Assembly (NCBI GenBank): GCA_050014895.1
Contig: JBEKCL010000090.1
Location: 1-12,692 of the forward strand
Source: JAFGLP01 sp050014895
Lineage (GTDB): Bacteria > Chloroflexota > Dehalococcoidia > GIF9 > UBA5629
Direction: 5' to 3'
Length of the DNA: 12,692 nt
Shown: one piece after another, positions 6,068 through 11,886 of the stretch
Layout of the letters: each line of letters starts with the position of its first letter
How positions within the stretch are numbered: the first letter of the stretch is position 1
The notes under the pieces: generated by a model
Databases searched by the model: none
What the model saw: the letters and a program-made list of their open reading frames with translations, nothing else
Told to the model about the DNA's origin: nothing
Translations under genes and position numbers: made by a program

Positions 6068-7321
6068 ATGGGCAAGACATTAAGTGAAAAAATACTGAGC
6101 GAAAAGTCGGGAACTGACACAAAGGCCGGCGATATAGTTGTATCACCAGTCGACCTGGTATTCGTACAGGATACGACCGGGCCTCTTACCGTAAGGCAAT
6201 TCAAAGCCGGCAAGAAGCAGACACTGGCCAGGCCGCAGAGAACGGCGCTCTTCATCGACCATGCCAGTCCCAGCCCCAACCGTCAGCTCTCCAACGACCA
6301 CATGTTCCTGAGGGAGTTCCAAGCAGAAACCGGCTGCCTATTGTTCGATGCGGGCAACGGGGTATGCCATCAGATCGTAGCGGAAGACCTGGCAAATCCC
6401 GGCGATGTAATCGTCGGCGCTGACTCTCACACCGTTACCGCGGGAGGACTGGGGGCATTTGCCACCGGCATGGGGTCCAGCGATATCGCAGTTGCCATGT
6501 CCCTAGGCAAGACCTGGTTCCGGGTGCCGGAAAGCTTCAAGATTTTAGTTACCGGTAAATTCCAGAAATACGTCAGCGCAAAAGACCTGATAATTCACCT
6601 GATCGGAATGATCGGCGCGGACGGCGCTACCTATAAAGCCCTTGAATTCGATGGCGAAACCATCCGCAACATGCCCATGACACAAAGGCTGACCATCGCC
6701 AATATGGCGGTCGAAGCCGGGGCCAAGGTGGGCATTTTTCCCAGCGACAACGTGACCAAGGCATTCCTCGTGGGCCACGGCCGTGCACAGAATTACCGTC
6801 CCCTGCAGCCGGACGACGGTGCAGTTTACGAACGCACTATTGAGATCGACGCGTCCAAGCTGGAACCCGTGGTGTCAAAGCCGCACACGGTGGATAATGT
6901 AGCCCCTGCACGTACGCTGGGCGATATTAAGATAAACCAGGCCCTGATCGGCACGTGCACCAATGGCCGGATTGAAGACATGCAGGAAGCGGCGGCGATA
7001 TTGAAAAATAAAAAAGCCGCCAAAGGGGTACGGCTGCTGGTCTGTCCCGCATCCAGGAGCATAATGACACAGGCAATCGATGCCGGTTACATCAAGACAA
7101 TTATTGAAGCCGGAGGAATCGTGTTGCCCCCGGGCTGCGCATCCTGCCTGGGCCTTCACCAAGGCATACTGGGAGACAAGGAAGTGTGCATCTCCACAGC
7201 CAACCGCAACTTCAAAGGGCGCATGGGCAACCCCGAAGGATTCATCTACCTAGCCAGCACGGCCACGGCAGCCGCCTCAGCGATCACGGGAAGAATCTCA
7301 GATCCAAGAGAGGTCCTCTAA
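6068..7321 (+). CDS. Aconitase / 3-isopropylmalate dehydratase / homoaconitase family, large subunit
   Basis: This encodes 417 residues, the length of the split LeuC/HacA type. The [4Fe-4S] ligands are C297 (GTCTNGR) and C357/C360 (PPGCASCLG). Other family motifs are FIDHASP, VGADSHTVTAGGLGAFATGMGSSD, and KVGIFPSD. The enzyme isomerises a hydroxy-tricarboxylate or hydroxy-dicarboxylate by dehydration and rehydration. The gene overlaps the small-subunit gene by one base (TAATG). An isocitrate dehydrogenase follows and no isopropylmalate synthase gene is visible, so I infer citrate/isocitrate as the likely substrate. 3-Isopropylmalate, homocitrate or dimethylmaleate cannot be excluded on motifs alone. 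I therefore leave the symbol blank rather than use leuC. Confidence 0.9.
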   Translation: MGKTLSEKILSEKSGTDTKAGDIVVSPVDLVFVQDTTGPLTVRQFKAGKKQTLARPQRTALFIDHASPSPNRQLSNDHMFLREFQAETGCLLFDAGNGVCHQIVAEDLANPGDVIVGADSHTVTAGGLGAFATGMGSSDIAVAMSLGKTWFRVPESFKILVTGKFQKYVSAKDLIIHLIGMIGADGATYKALEFDGETIRNMPMTQRLTIANMAVEAGAKVGIFPSDNVTKAFLVGHGRAQNYRPLQPDDGAVYERTIEIDASKLEPVVSKPHTVDNVAPARTLGDIKINQALIGTCTNGRIEDMQEAAAILKNKKAAKGVRLLVCPASRSIMTQAIDAGYIKTIIEAGGIVLPPGCASCLGLHQGILGDKEVCISTANRNFKGRMGNPEGFIYLASTATAAASAITGRISDPREVL

Positions 7322-7830
7322 TGGCACAACTTATTTTGAAAGGGAAAGCGTTCAAATTTGGAAATGACATTTCGACCGATCTAATCATAGCCGGCAGATA
7401 CGCCCATCTGCGCAGCAACCTACCGGAACTGGCCAAGCACGTGATGGAAGATGCCAATCCCGATTTTGTTAAACAGGTGAAGCCCGGGGATTTCATCGTC
7501 GGCGGGTCCAATTTCGGCCTCGGATCCAGCCGTGAGCATGCCCCCCTAGTCATCAAGATGTCCGGTGTCAGCGCCATACTGGCAAAATCATTTGCCCGCA
7601 TCTTCTTCCGCAATGCCATTAACCAGGGCATCCCGGTACTGATCTGCGATACCGACAGAATCGATCACGGCGACGAACTTGAAATAGACCTGAATGCAGG
7701 CACTATCAAGAACGTGACAAAGAATGAGACCTACAGCTTCACCAAGATACCACCCGCCATGCTCAGCATCCTGAATGAAGGCGGGCTGGTGCCGTATATA
7801 AACAAATACGGCGACTTTAAACTGTCCTAG
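7321..7830 (+). CDS. Aconitase / 3-isopropylmalate dehydratase family, small subunit
   Basis: This encodes 169 residues, a swivel domain. GGSNFGLGSSREHAP (61-75) contains the substrate-binding SSRE loop. The ATG at 7321 overlaps the large-subunit stop. An in-frame ATG 135 bp upstream lies wholly inside the large-subunit gene and would add a low-quality tail, so it is rejected. GAGAGG just upstream can serve as ribosome-binding site. The specificity loop reads Y27-A-H-L-R-S32. From memory, YLRT-like loops with arginine occur in homoaconitase-type proteins, whereas isopropylmalate isomerases carry hydrophobic residues there. An arginine at this site suits a third carboxylate, as in citrate or homocitrate. 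Confidence 0.9.
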   Translation: MAQLILKGKAFKFGNDISTDLIIAGRYAHLRSNLPELAKHVMEDANPDFVKQVKPGDFIVGGSNFGLGSSREHAPLVIKMSGVSAILAKSFARIFFRNAINQGIPVLICDTDRIDHGDELEIDLNAGTIKNVTKNETYSFTKIPPAMLSILNEGGLVPYINKYGDFKLS

Positions 7831-7856
7831 ATTTATCTTATTCCGAGGTTATATAA

Positions 7857-8939
7857 ATGAGCTATCGAGTTACACTTCTCCCTGGCGACGGCATCGGTCC
7901 CGAGATCACCGACGCGACGGTCCGCGTGCTGGAAGCGACGGGCGTTAAATTTCAATGGGACGTTTTCACGGTCGGAGAGGCCGCCATTGCCCAACACGGC
8001 ACCCCCCTGCCCACTGCCACACTCGACTCGATACGCAAGAACGGCGTCGCCCTGAAAGGGCCGGTTACGACACCCATCGGGAAGGGGTTCAGAAGCGTCA
8101 ACGTGGCACTGCGCAAGGAGCTTGACCTCTACGCCTGCCTGAGGCCGTGTAAAAGCTACAAGGGCGTGGTGACAACCCGGTACGAGAATGTCGACCTGGT
8201 AATAGTAAGAGAGAATACAGAGGACCTTTATATCGGCATCGAGTTTGAAAAGGGAAGCCCCGAAGCTGATGAGCTGTATAATCTCATCTCAAAGAACTAC
8301 AAGGGCACGCTGCGTAAAGATGCTGGATACAGCATAAAAACGATCTCTGAATTCGGCTCACGCCGCATCGTGAAGTACGCCTTCGAATACGCACGCAAAT
8401 ACAAGAGGAAAAAGGTCTCGGCGGTCAGCAAAGCCAATATTATGAAATTCAGCGACGGCCTTTTCCTGAACACGGCAAGAGAAGTGGCCAAAGAATATCC
8501 GGATATCGAGTTTGACGAAGTACTGGTGGATGCCCTCTGCATGCGCCTGGTCAAAAACCCCGAAATGTATGATGTGCTGGTGCTGCCCAACCTTTACGGC
8601 GACATTATTTCCGACCTGTGCGCCGGTCTGGTTGGCGGGCTGGGTCTGGCCCCGGGCGCCAATATCGGCGAAGGGATCGCGGTTTTTGAAGCTACGCACG
8701 GCAGCGCCCCCAAGTACACCGGGTTAAACAAGGTCAGCCCGATGGCAGAGATGCTATCCGCTGTCCTGATGCTCAGGTACCTGGGAGAGACAGGCGCCGC
8801 CGACAGGATGGAAAATGCCATTGCCGCCGTCATTAAAGAAGGCAAGAACGTTACCTATGACCTGCGCAAGGACCGCAACGAATCGAGCGTGGGTACCTCG
8901 CAGGTGGCGGATGCGATAATTGAGAAGCTGAAGAAATAA
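7857..8939 (+). CDS. icd: Isocitrate dehydrogenase, compact form, predicted NADP-dependent
   Basis: This encodes 360 residues of the beta-decarboxylating dehydrogenase family (LLPGDGIGPE at the N-terminus). The substrate loop R79-S80-V-N82-V-A-L-R86 with R96 and R118 matches isocitrate enzymes, where Ser and Asn contact isocitrate; isopropylmalate dehydrogenases differ there. Y125 and the Lys in SKANIMKF are the catalytic pair, and the Asp-rich metal site is present. Cofactor positions K286-Y287, V293, Y334 and K338 correspond to E. coli K344, Y345, V351, Y391 and R395, the NADP set, with Lys for the last Arg. GAGG lies 8 bp before the ATG, 26 bp after the small-subunit gene. Its last ~85 bp are repeated at 9931-10014, so the present 3' end may have come from an inserted element. 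Confidence 0.88.
   Translation: MSYRVTLLPGDGIGPEITDATVRVLEATGVKFQWDVFTVGEAAIAQHGTPLPTATLDSIRKNGVALKGPVTTPIGKGFRSVNVALRKELDLYACLRPCKSYKGVVTTRYENVDLVIVRENTEDLYIGIEFEKGSPEADELYNLISKNYKGTLRKDAGYSIKTISEFGSRRIVKYAFEYARKYKRKKVSAVSKANIMKFSDGLFLNTAREVAKEYPDIEFDEVLVDALCMRLVKNPEMYDVLVLPNLYGDIISDLCAGLVGGLGLAPGANIGEGIAVFEATHGSAPKYTGLNKVSPMAEMLSAVLMLRYLGETGAADRMENAIAAVIKEGKNVTYDLRKDRNESSVGTSQVADAIIEKLKK
8853..8939 (+). repeat. Upstream copy of the duplicated icd 3' end (candidate attachment site, left)
   Basis: The last 28 codons plus stop of icd match 9931-10014. Over 8853-8915 the ungapped alignment has 55 of 63 identical positions. The remaining six codons align with one codon deleted in the downstream copy. 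Five of the eight differences in the ungapped part are synonymous third-position changes. Confidence 0.8.
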
Positions 8940-9026
8940 GCTTCAGAGCAACTGACTTTTTATCATGTTATCAGGGGGATCGAAGCGATTTGGCGATCTG
9001 TCGGCTTGCATTTATATCGTGCATTA

Positions 9027-9059
9027 GATTGCCACGTCACCTGCGGTTCCTCGCAATGG
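9027..9059. repeat. Degenerate REP-like palindromic repeat
   Basis: GATTGCCACGTC...CCTCGCAATGG, with outer arms ATTGC (9028-9032) and GCAAT (9053-9057). It resembles the widespread intergenic repeat of the type ATTGCCACGT(cgcttcgct)CGCAATGAC found in many Chloroflexota and other genomes. The identification rests on memory of that consensus, and this copy is decayed in the middle. The rest of 8940-9159 shows no gene. A 6-bp stem CTGAAG/CTTCAG spans the icd stop, but its T-run is 10 nt away, so I do not call a terminator. Confidence 0.45.
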
Positions 9060-9159
9060 ACATACCTGTTAATTAATCAGCCTGCTAAAAGACGAGCGCT
9101 TCCCAAGCAAGATGACAAGTGTGGAAATACCGGGCGATGTCTTCCATAGCAATATCACA

Positions 9160-9504
9160 TCAATCGATATCCAGGTGTTCCCGGATGGCCTCACGCACCG
9201 CATTGCGCAGACCGCTATCATCCAGATGGCCTAATAATCTGCCCAGGCGCCTCTTTGAGATAGTCCTTATCTGATGGGCCATAATAATGGACTGTGATGG
9301 TTGCCCGGCCTTACTTTCCGGCAGCAGTACCTCCGAAGGATACAGGCTGCGCTGAGTGGAAGTCAGTGGCAACACAGTGACGTTTGGCATGGCCTGATTG
9401 AATTCCTCGTTGCTAACTATGATCACCGGCCTGATGCCTTTTTGCTCGGCCCCAGTTACCGGATCGAGATTGGCTTCCATGACGGCCCACTGGTAAACAG
9501 GCAT
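9160..9504 (-). CDS. PemK/MazF-family endoribonuclease toxin
   Basis: This encodes 114 residues. The PemK-like beta-barrel is shown by ANLDPVTGAEQKGIRPVIIVSNEEFN near the N-terminus (the DPxxGxEQxGxRP motif), VLPLTS, and SQSIIMAHQIRTISKRRLGRLLGHL, which contains the conserved active-site Thr/Ser region. These toxins cleave mRNA at short specific sequences and are neutralised by a co-translated antitoxin. The ATG overlaps the antitoxin stop in a TAATG. The module lies between two copies of the icd 3' end. Length and motifs are intact, so it is probably functional. It differs clearly from the second MazF at 11536-11883. Confidence 0.9.
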   Translation of the reverse strand: MPVYQWAVMEANLDPVTGAEQKGIRPVIIVSNEEFNQAMPNVTVLPLTSTQRSLYPSEVLLPESKAGQPSQSIIMAHQIRTISKRRLGRLLGHLDDSGLRNAVREAIREHLDID

Positions 9505-9770
9505 TACCGGATTCCCCGGGCTGATTCGGCATCAGCGGTCTTATAAATATCTTCCGTTTCTGCAACATCCTTGATTAACAGGGGATCGGCTGCCCCCTCC
9601 TTCCACCTAGCCTGCCTTGACTGTCTGCGTATCTCTTTCAATTCCTTGATTATCGCCTGCTCCACAAGGGCATTCTTGCTCACCATCATCCCTTGTGCAA
9701 CCACCTCATCGATTGCATCAAGAACGTCGGTATGAAGGTTGAATGTTGCTTTTTTTGTCTTGCTGCGCAT
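9504..9770 (-). CDS. Ribbon-helix-helix antitoxin of the PemK-type toxin
   Basis: This encodes 88 residues. The N-terminus KKATFNLHTDVLDAIDEVVAQGMMVSKNALVEQAIIKEL has the beta-strand plus two helices of a ribbon-helix-helix DNA-binding domain (about 6-45). The C-terminal half is charged and probably unfolded, the part that usually wraps the toxin. A strong AGGTGAT ribosome-binding site lies 6 nt before the ATG. It is first in the bicistron with the toxin. Antitoxins of this kind normally repress their own promoter. I did not find a convincing operator or promoter upstream; TATAAG on the minus strand near 9803 is the best -10-like match. Confidence 0.85.
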   Translation of the reverse strand: MRSKTKKATFNLHTDVLDAIDEVVAQGMMVSKNALVEQAIIKELKEIRRQSRQARWKEGAADPLLIKDVAETEDIYKTADAESARGIR

Positions 9771-9930
9771 ATATCACCTCATACTAAGAGAACACTGATA
9801 CCTTATAGGCAAAAGCGTAACATAGGATTCCATAATTAGCAAGTCATAACTGGAAGTCTCATTAGCTTGCCCGATATCTATGTAATGATCATGTCCCTCA
9901 CACAGTCCATAAAGGACAGCAATAAACACT
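9771..9930. other. Non-coding stretch upstream of the antitoxin
   Basis: No ORF, RNA gene or strong palindrome is seen. The last ~25 bp (from about 9905) may be a frameshifted continuation of the icd duplication: GTCCATAAAGGACAGCAATAAACACTACC can be aligned with icd 8829-8855 only with indels. An in-frame stop (9910-9912) lies in the remnant's reading frame. Confidence 0.5.
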
Positions 9931-10014
9931 ACCTATGACCTGCGCAAAGACCGTAATGAGCCGAGCGTAGGTATGTCGCAGGTGGCGGATGCGGTGATCA
10001 AGGCGATGAAATAA
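9931..10014 (+). pseudogene. Displaced icd 3' end (candidate right attachment site)
   Basis: In the icd frame it reads TYDLRKDRNEPSVGMSQ, then VADAVIKAMK and a stop. This corresponds to the C-terminus of the intact enzyme, but there is no start and no upstream body of the gene. DNA identity to 8853-8915 is 55/63. Most differences are synonymous, so the two copies diverged mainly while both encoded protein. This suggests the copies come from two real icd genes, either the host's and an element's or two paralogues. A small hairpin (10019-10032) follows its stop. The toxin-antitoxin genes lie between the copies. Confidence 0.85.
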
Positions 10015-10018
10015 TCCC

Positions 10019-10032
10019 GTCCCATCAGGGAC
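10019..10032 (+). other. Short hairpin after the icd remnant
   Basis: GTCCC-ATCA-GGGAC, a 5-bp stem with a 4-nt loop, starts 5 nt after the remnant stop. It could be the leftover terminator of the original icd gene. There is no T-run, so the call is weak. Confidence 0.25.
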
Positions 10033-10078
10033 ATATATTCAAACCTGCCAGTGCCATTGCAAAGAGAGCAACCCTACT

Positions 10079-11128
10079 TCACCCTTCAGACTCTATCTTT
10101 GCACGTTCGACCATAAATATAACGCTCTCGTTCATATGGTCTGTTTCCAGCCTGATATCCGGGTATTTATGGTGGAAGACCCTGAATATCTCATCGGCGA
10201 ATGCCTGCCCAACGACGGAAACTTTATCAAAATCAAAGAGAATCACTTTGAATTTTTCTAATCCTGCGAGAACACGCCGCGCCTGGGAGCGGGAAATATA
10301 TACCCCTGCAATTGTATAGAGTTTGATTCTCACATCTGTTTTATCAAAACCGTAGTCTTTTCCCGCGCCGATATTCGTATATTTTTTAAAGACATCGTTG
10401 AGGTGCAGTGCCGATGATGCACTCAATTTAAATGTCACCCTTGTTCCCCTTTTTATTTTTTCAGTCTTCTCGATAAACACATCCGGCAATTTATTATCTA
10501 TGATAAGCCGATATCCGAAACTATCTAAAATAAATAAATCGCCGACCTTTGATGTGAAGAAAATTCCTTCTCCGGAGTGAGATTTTGGCATCGTGGTTGT
10601 CTTCCCCTTCAAAAGGTCCTGTATGGCTTCAAGATCTGATTTCAGGTTTCTTTGCCTCATAACGTTTTTAAAGACACCGATACCGAAATCTTCTACGATA
10701 AATGATACTATTTTGTTTTGTACGGAAACTTCTATATGTATATTTTTTGATTGTGAATGTTCAATCGCATTATTCAACATCTCGGAAAAAGCATAGGCAA
10801 ATATACTTCGTATATTTGCGGAAAGCTTTCTCATAGGAGGATACTCTTGCTCTATCCTATCAAGAATTATATGTTCTTCAATTGAGGTGTTTTTAAATGT
10901 CTTTATGTATTGCAGCGGTAGGATTTCCGAGTGTTGCTTCGCATATTCAGGAAGCACATAATAGGCATATCTCGTTCCCCCAACTTTAACCAGTTTACCC
11001 GCTGCTAAAAGTTCATTTATCAAGCGGTTAAGGTATTGCCTGGAAACAGCAAATTGCGCCGATAACTCAGAGGCAAAGACTTTACCGTTTTGCCTAGCCA
11101 GCTCAATTATTTTTTCTCTGGTGATCAT
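10079..11128 (-). CDS. HTH - GHKL ATPase - DUF4325 (STAS-like) regulator
   Basis: This encodes 349 residues in three parts. Residues 1-60 form a winged-helix-like HTH (FASELSAQFAVSRQYLNRLINELLAAGKL). Residues 105-235 form a histidine-kinase-like ATPase with an N box E115-x3-N119 in FSEMLNNAIEHS, a G1 box D146-F-G-I-G150, and a G2 box S184-GEG-I. Residues 275-345 match DUF4325, a STAS-like domain (ILFDFDKVSVVGQAFADEIFR). There is no histidine phosphoacceptor box, receiver or membrane segment. It resembles an anti-sigma kinase (SpoIIAB-like) and its STAS partner (SpoIIAA-like) joined to a DNA-binding domain. The gene is AT-rich compared with its neighbours, suggesting transfer. It diverges from mazEF, and its promoter carries phased repeats that it probably binds. 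The output is unknown. Confidence 0.85.
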   Translation of the reverse strand: MITREKIIELARQNGKVFASELSAQFAVSRQYLNRLINELLAAGKLVKVGGTRYAYYVLPEYAKQHSEILPLQYIKTFKNTSIEEHIILDRIEQEYPPMRKLSANIRSIFAYAFSEMLNNAIEHSQSKNIHIEVSVQNKIVSFIVEDFGIGVFKNVMRQRNLKSDLEAIQDLLKGKTTTMPKSHSGEGIFFTSKVGDLFILDSFGYRLIIDNKLPDVFIEKTEKIKRGTRVTFKLSASSALHLNDVFKKYTNIGAGKDYGFDKTDVRIKLYTIAGVYISRSQARRVLAGLEKFKVILFDFDKVSVVGQAFADEIFRVFHHKYPDIRLETDHMNESVIFMVERAKIESEG

Positions 11129-11129
11129 A

Positions 11130-11182
11130 TTGTCAACTCATTGTAAACTGGAATATATTTCATTGTCAACTTTTTGTCAACT
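11130..11182 (+). repeat. Phased TTGTCAACT direct repeats (probable operator)
   Basis: TTGTCAACT occurs at 11130-11138, 11163-11171 and 11174-11182. A one-mismatch copy, TTGTAAACT, is at 11141-11149. Start-to-start distances are 11, 22 and 11 bp, so all fall on one face of the helix with the middle slot (11152) taken by the -10 box. A related site, TTGACAACT, is at 11243-11251. The array covers the regulator promoter from -35 to the start codon. This is the layout of a cooperative autorepression site. Confidence 0.75.
11152..11180 (-). promoter_or_regulatory. Promoter of the HTH-ATPase regulator
   Basis: Minus-strand TTGACA (11175-11180), exactly 17 bp, TATATT (11152-11157). The -35 is a perfect consensus lying within one of the TTGTCAACT repeats. 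The predicted leader is only about 17 nt and has no strong ribosome-binding site. Confidence 0.65.
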
Positions 11183-11208
11183 GGCTGGGCGCATTGAGGA
11201 GTGGCTAA

Positions 11209-11229
11209 AGCCCCATTGAAAAATGGGCT
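11209..11229 (+). other. GAAA-tetraloop hairpin between the divergent promoters
   Basis: AGCCCCATT (11209-11217), loop GAAA, AATGGGCT (11222-11229), with one bulged C. It lies between the repeat array and the mazEF promoter and is upstream of both predicted transcription starts, so it may act as a DNA cruciform or be a relic. No T-run follows. Confidence 0.35.
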
Positions 11230-11242
11230 CCCATTCATTCAA

Positions 11243-11271
11243 TTGACAACTATCCGAAGAAAATGTATCCT
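11243..11271 (+). promoter_or_regulatory. Promoter of the mazEF module
   Basis: TTGACA (11243-11248), 17 bp, TATCCT (11266-11271). The -35 is consensus and overlaps a sequence one mismatch from the regulator's repeat. The predicted transcription start is about 22 bp before the mazE ATG. Confidence 0.5.
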
Positions 11272-11299
11272 CAATGTAGATACTTTTTGGAGGTTTGAA

Positions 11300-11542
11300 A
11301 TGAGAGCTCGTATCCAGAAATGGGGTAATAGCCTTGCGTTGCGTATCCCTAAATCTTTCGCTAGCGAAGCAGGACTACAGAGAGAAACTTCTGTTGAAGT
11401 ATCGCTTGCAGAAGGAAAACTCGTAATAACTCCTATAGCTCAACCCAAGCCGACTCTAAAACAACTCCTGGCTAAGGTAACCAAAGAGAATCTGCATCAT
11501 GGGATTGAGACCGGCCCTGCTACAGGGAACGAAACGTGGTAA
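11300..11542 (+). CDS. mazE: MazE antitoxin (AbrB/SpoVT fold)
   Basis: This encodes 80 residues. The swapped-hairpin DNA-binding domain is clear: RIQKWGNSLALRIPKSFASEAGL then VEVSLAEGKLVITPI (2-52). The C-terminal tail LKQLLAKVTKENLHHGIETG...ETW matches the toxin-blocking tail of E. coli MazE (ENLH...EVW). I use the ATG at 11300 because GGAGG (11289-11293) lies 6 nt upstream and it gives the family length. An in-frame GTG at 11201 lies upstream of the predicted promoter and is rejected. The antitoxin neutralises the MazF encoded next, with a 7-bp overlap of the genes. MazE normally represses its own operon with MazF as corepressor. The neighbouring HTH-ATPase regulator may add control. Confidence 0.93.
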   Translation: MRARIQKWGNSLALRIPKSFASEAGLQRETSVEVSLAEGKLVITPIAQPKPTLKQLLAKVTKENLHHGIETGPATGNETW

Positions 11543-11883
11543 GCCCCCAGGATTACGTTCCTCAATGCGGTGATATAGTGTGGATTACCTTAAATCCGCA
11601 ATCAGGACACGAACAGGCTGGACGACGGTCTGCAGTGGTGCTATCACCTGGAAATTATAACAGCAAGACAGGACTGGCCATACTTTGTCCTGTTACCAGC
11701 CAGATCAAGGGCTATCCATTCGAGGTGCTTCTCCCTGAAGGATTGCCGGTCGCAGGGGCAATCTTATCTGACCAGGTTAAAAGTCTAGATTGGCGTGTTA
11801 GAAATGCTGAATTAGTATGTGCTCTGCGGGCCGAGACTATCTCGGAGGTACTCCAGAAATCGACTACATTATTATCACAATAG
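11536..11883 (+). CDS. mazF: MazF endoribonuclease toxin
   Basis: This encodes 115 residues and closely resembles E. coli MazF across its length. It has YVPQCGDIVWITLNPQSGHEQAGRRSAVVLSP (nucleic-acid loop with GHEQAGRR), ILCPVTSQIKGYPFEVLLP with the catalytic Thr/Ser region, and ILSDQVKSLDWRVRNA. It cleaves mRNA at short motifs when MazE is degraded. It starts with GTG at 11536, inside the last codons of mazE, as expected for coupled translation. It ends 3 bp before the convergent M28 peptidase gene. The reading frame is intact, so it is likely active. Confidence 0.93.
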   Translation: MVSPQDYVPQCGDIVWITLNPQSGHEQAGRRSAVVLSPGNYNSKTGLAILCPVTSQIKGYPFEVLLPEGLPVAGAILSDQVKSLDWRVRNAELVCALRAETISEVLQKSTTLLSQ

Positions 11884-11886
11884 CGG

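Noticed and set aside
6875..7162. Minus-strand open frame opposite the large hydro-lyase subunit
   Set aside because: It overlaps the conserved cysteine-ligand region of the real gene, and its translation has no family features.
7186..7320. Upstream in-frame extension of the small-subunit gene
   Set aside because: It lies fully inside the large-subunit gene and gives a His/Ser/Gln-rich sequence unlike the family. The ATG at 7321 overlaps the preceding stop and gives normal length.
8297..8845. Minus-strand open frames opposite icd
   Set aside because: They are antisense to conserved catalytic motifs and have no supporting signals.
8924..8960. Terminator directly after icd
   Set aside because: Alternative short stems exist around the stop codon, but the T-run is about 10 nt beyond the stem. 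The evidence is too weak.
11130..11251. CRISPR-like or plasmid iteron array
   Set aside because: The repeats are 9 bp with 2- to 13-bp gaps and coincide with promoter elements. No cas or replication initiator gene is present, so an operator is the simpler reading.
11201..11299. GTG-initiated N-terminal extension of mazE
   Set aside because: It would begin upstream of the predicted promoter and pass through the intergenic hairpin. The ATG at 11300 has a strong ribosome-binding site and matches MazE homologues.
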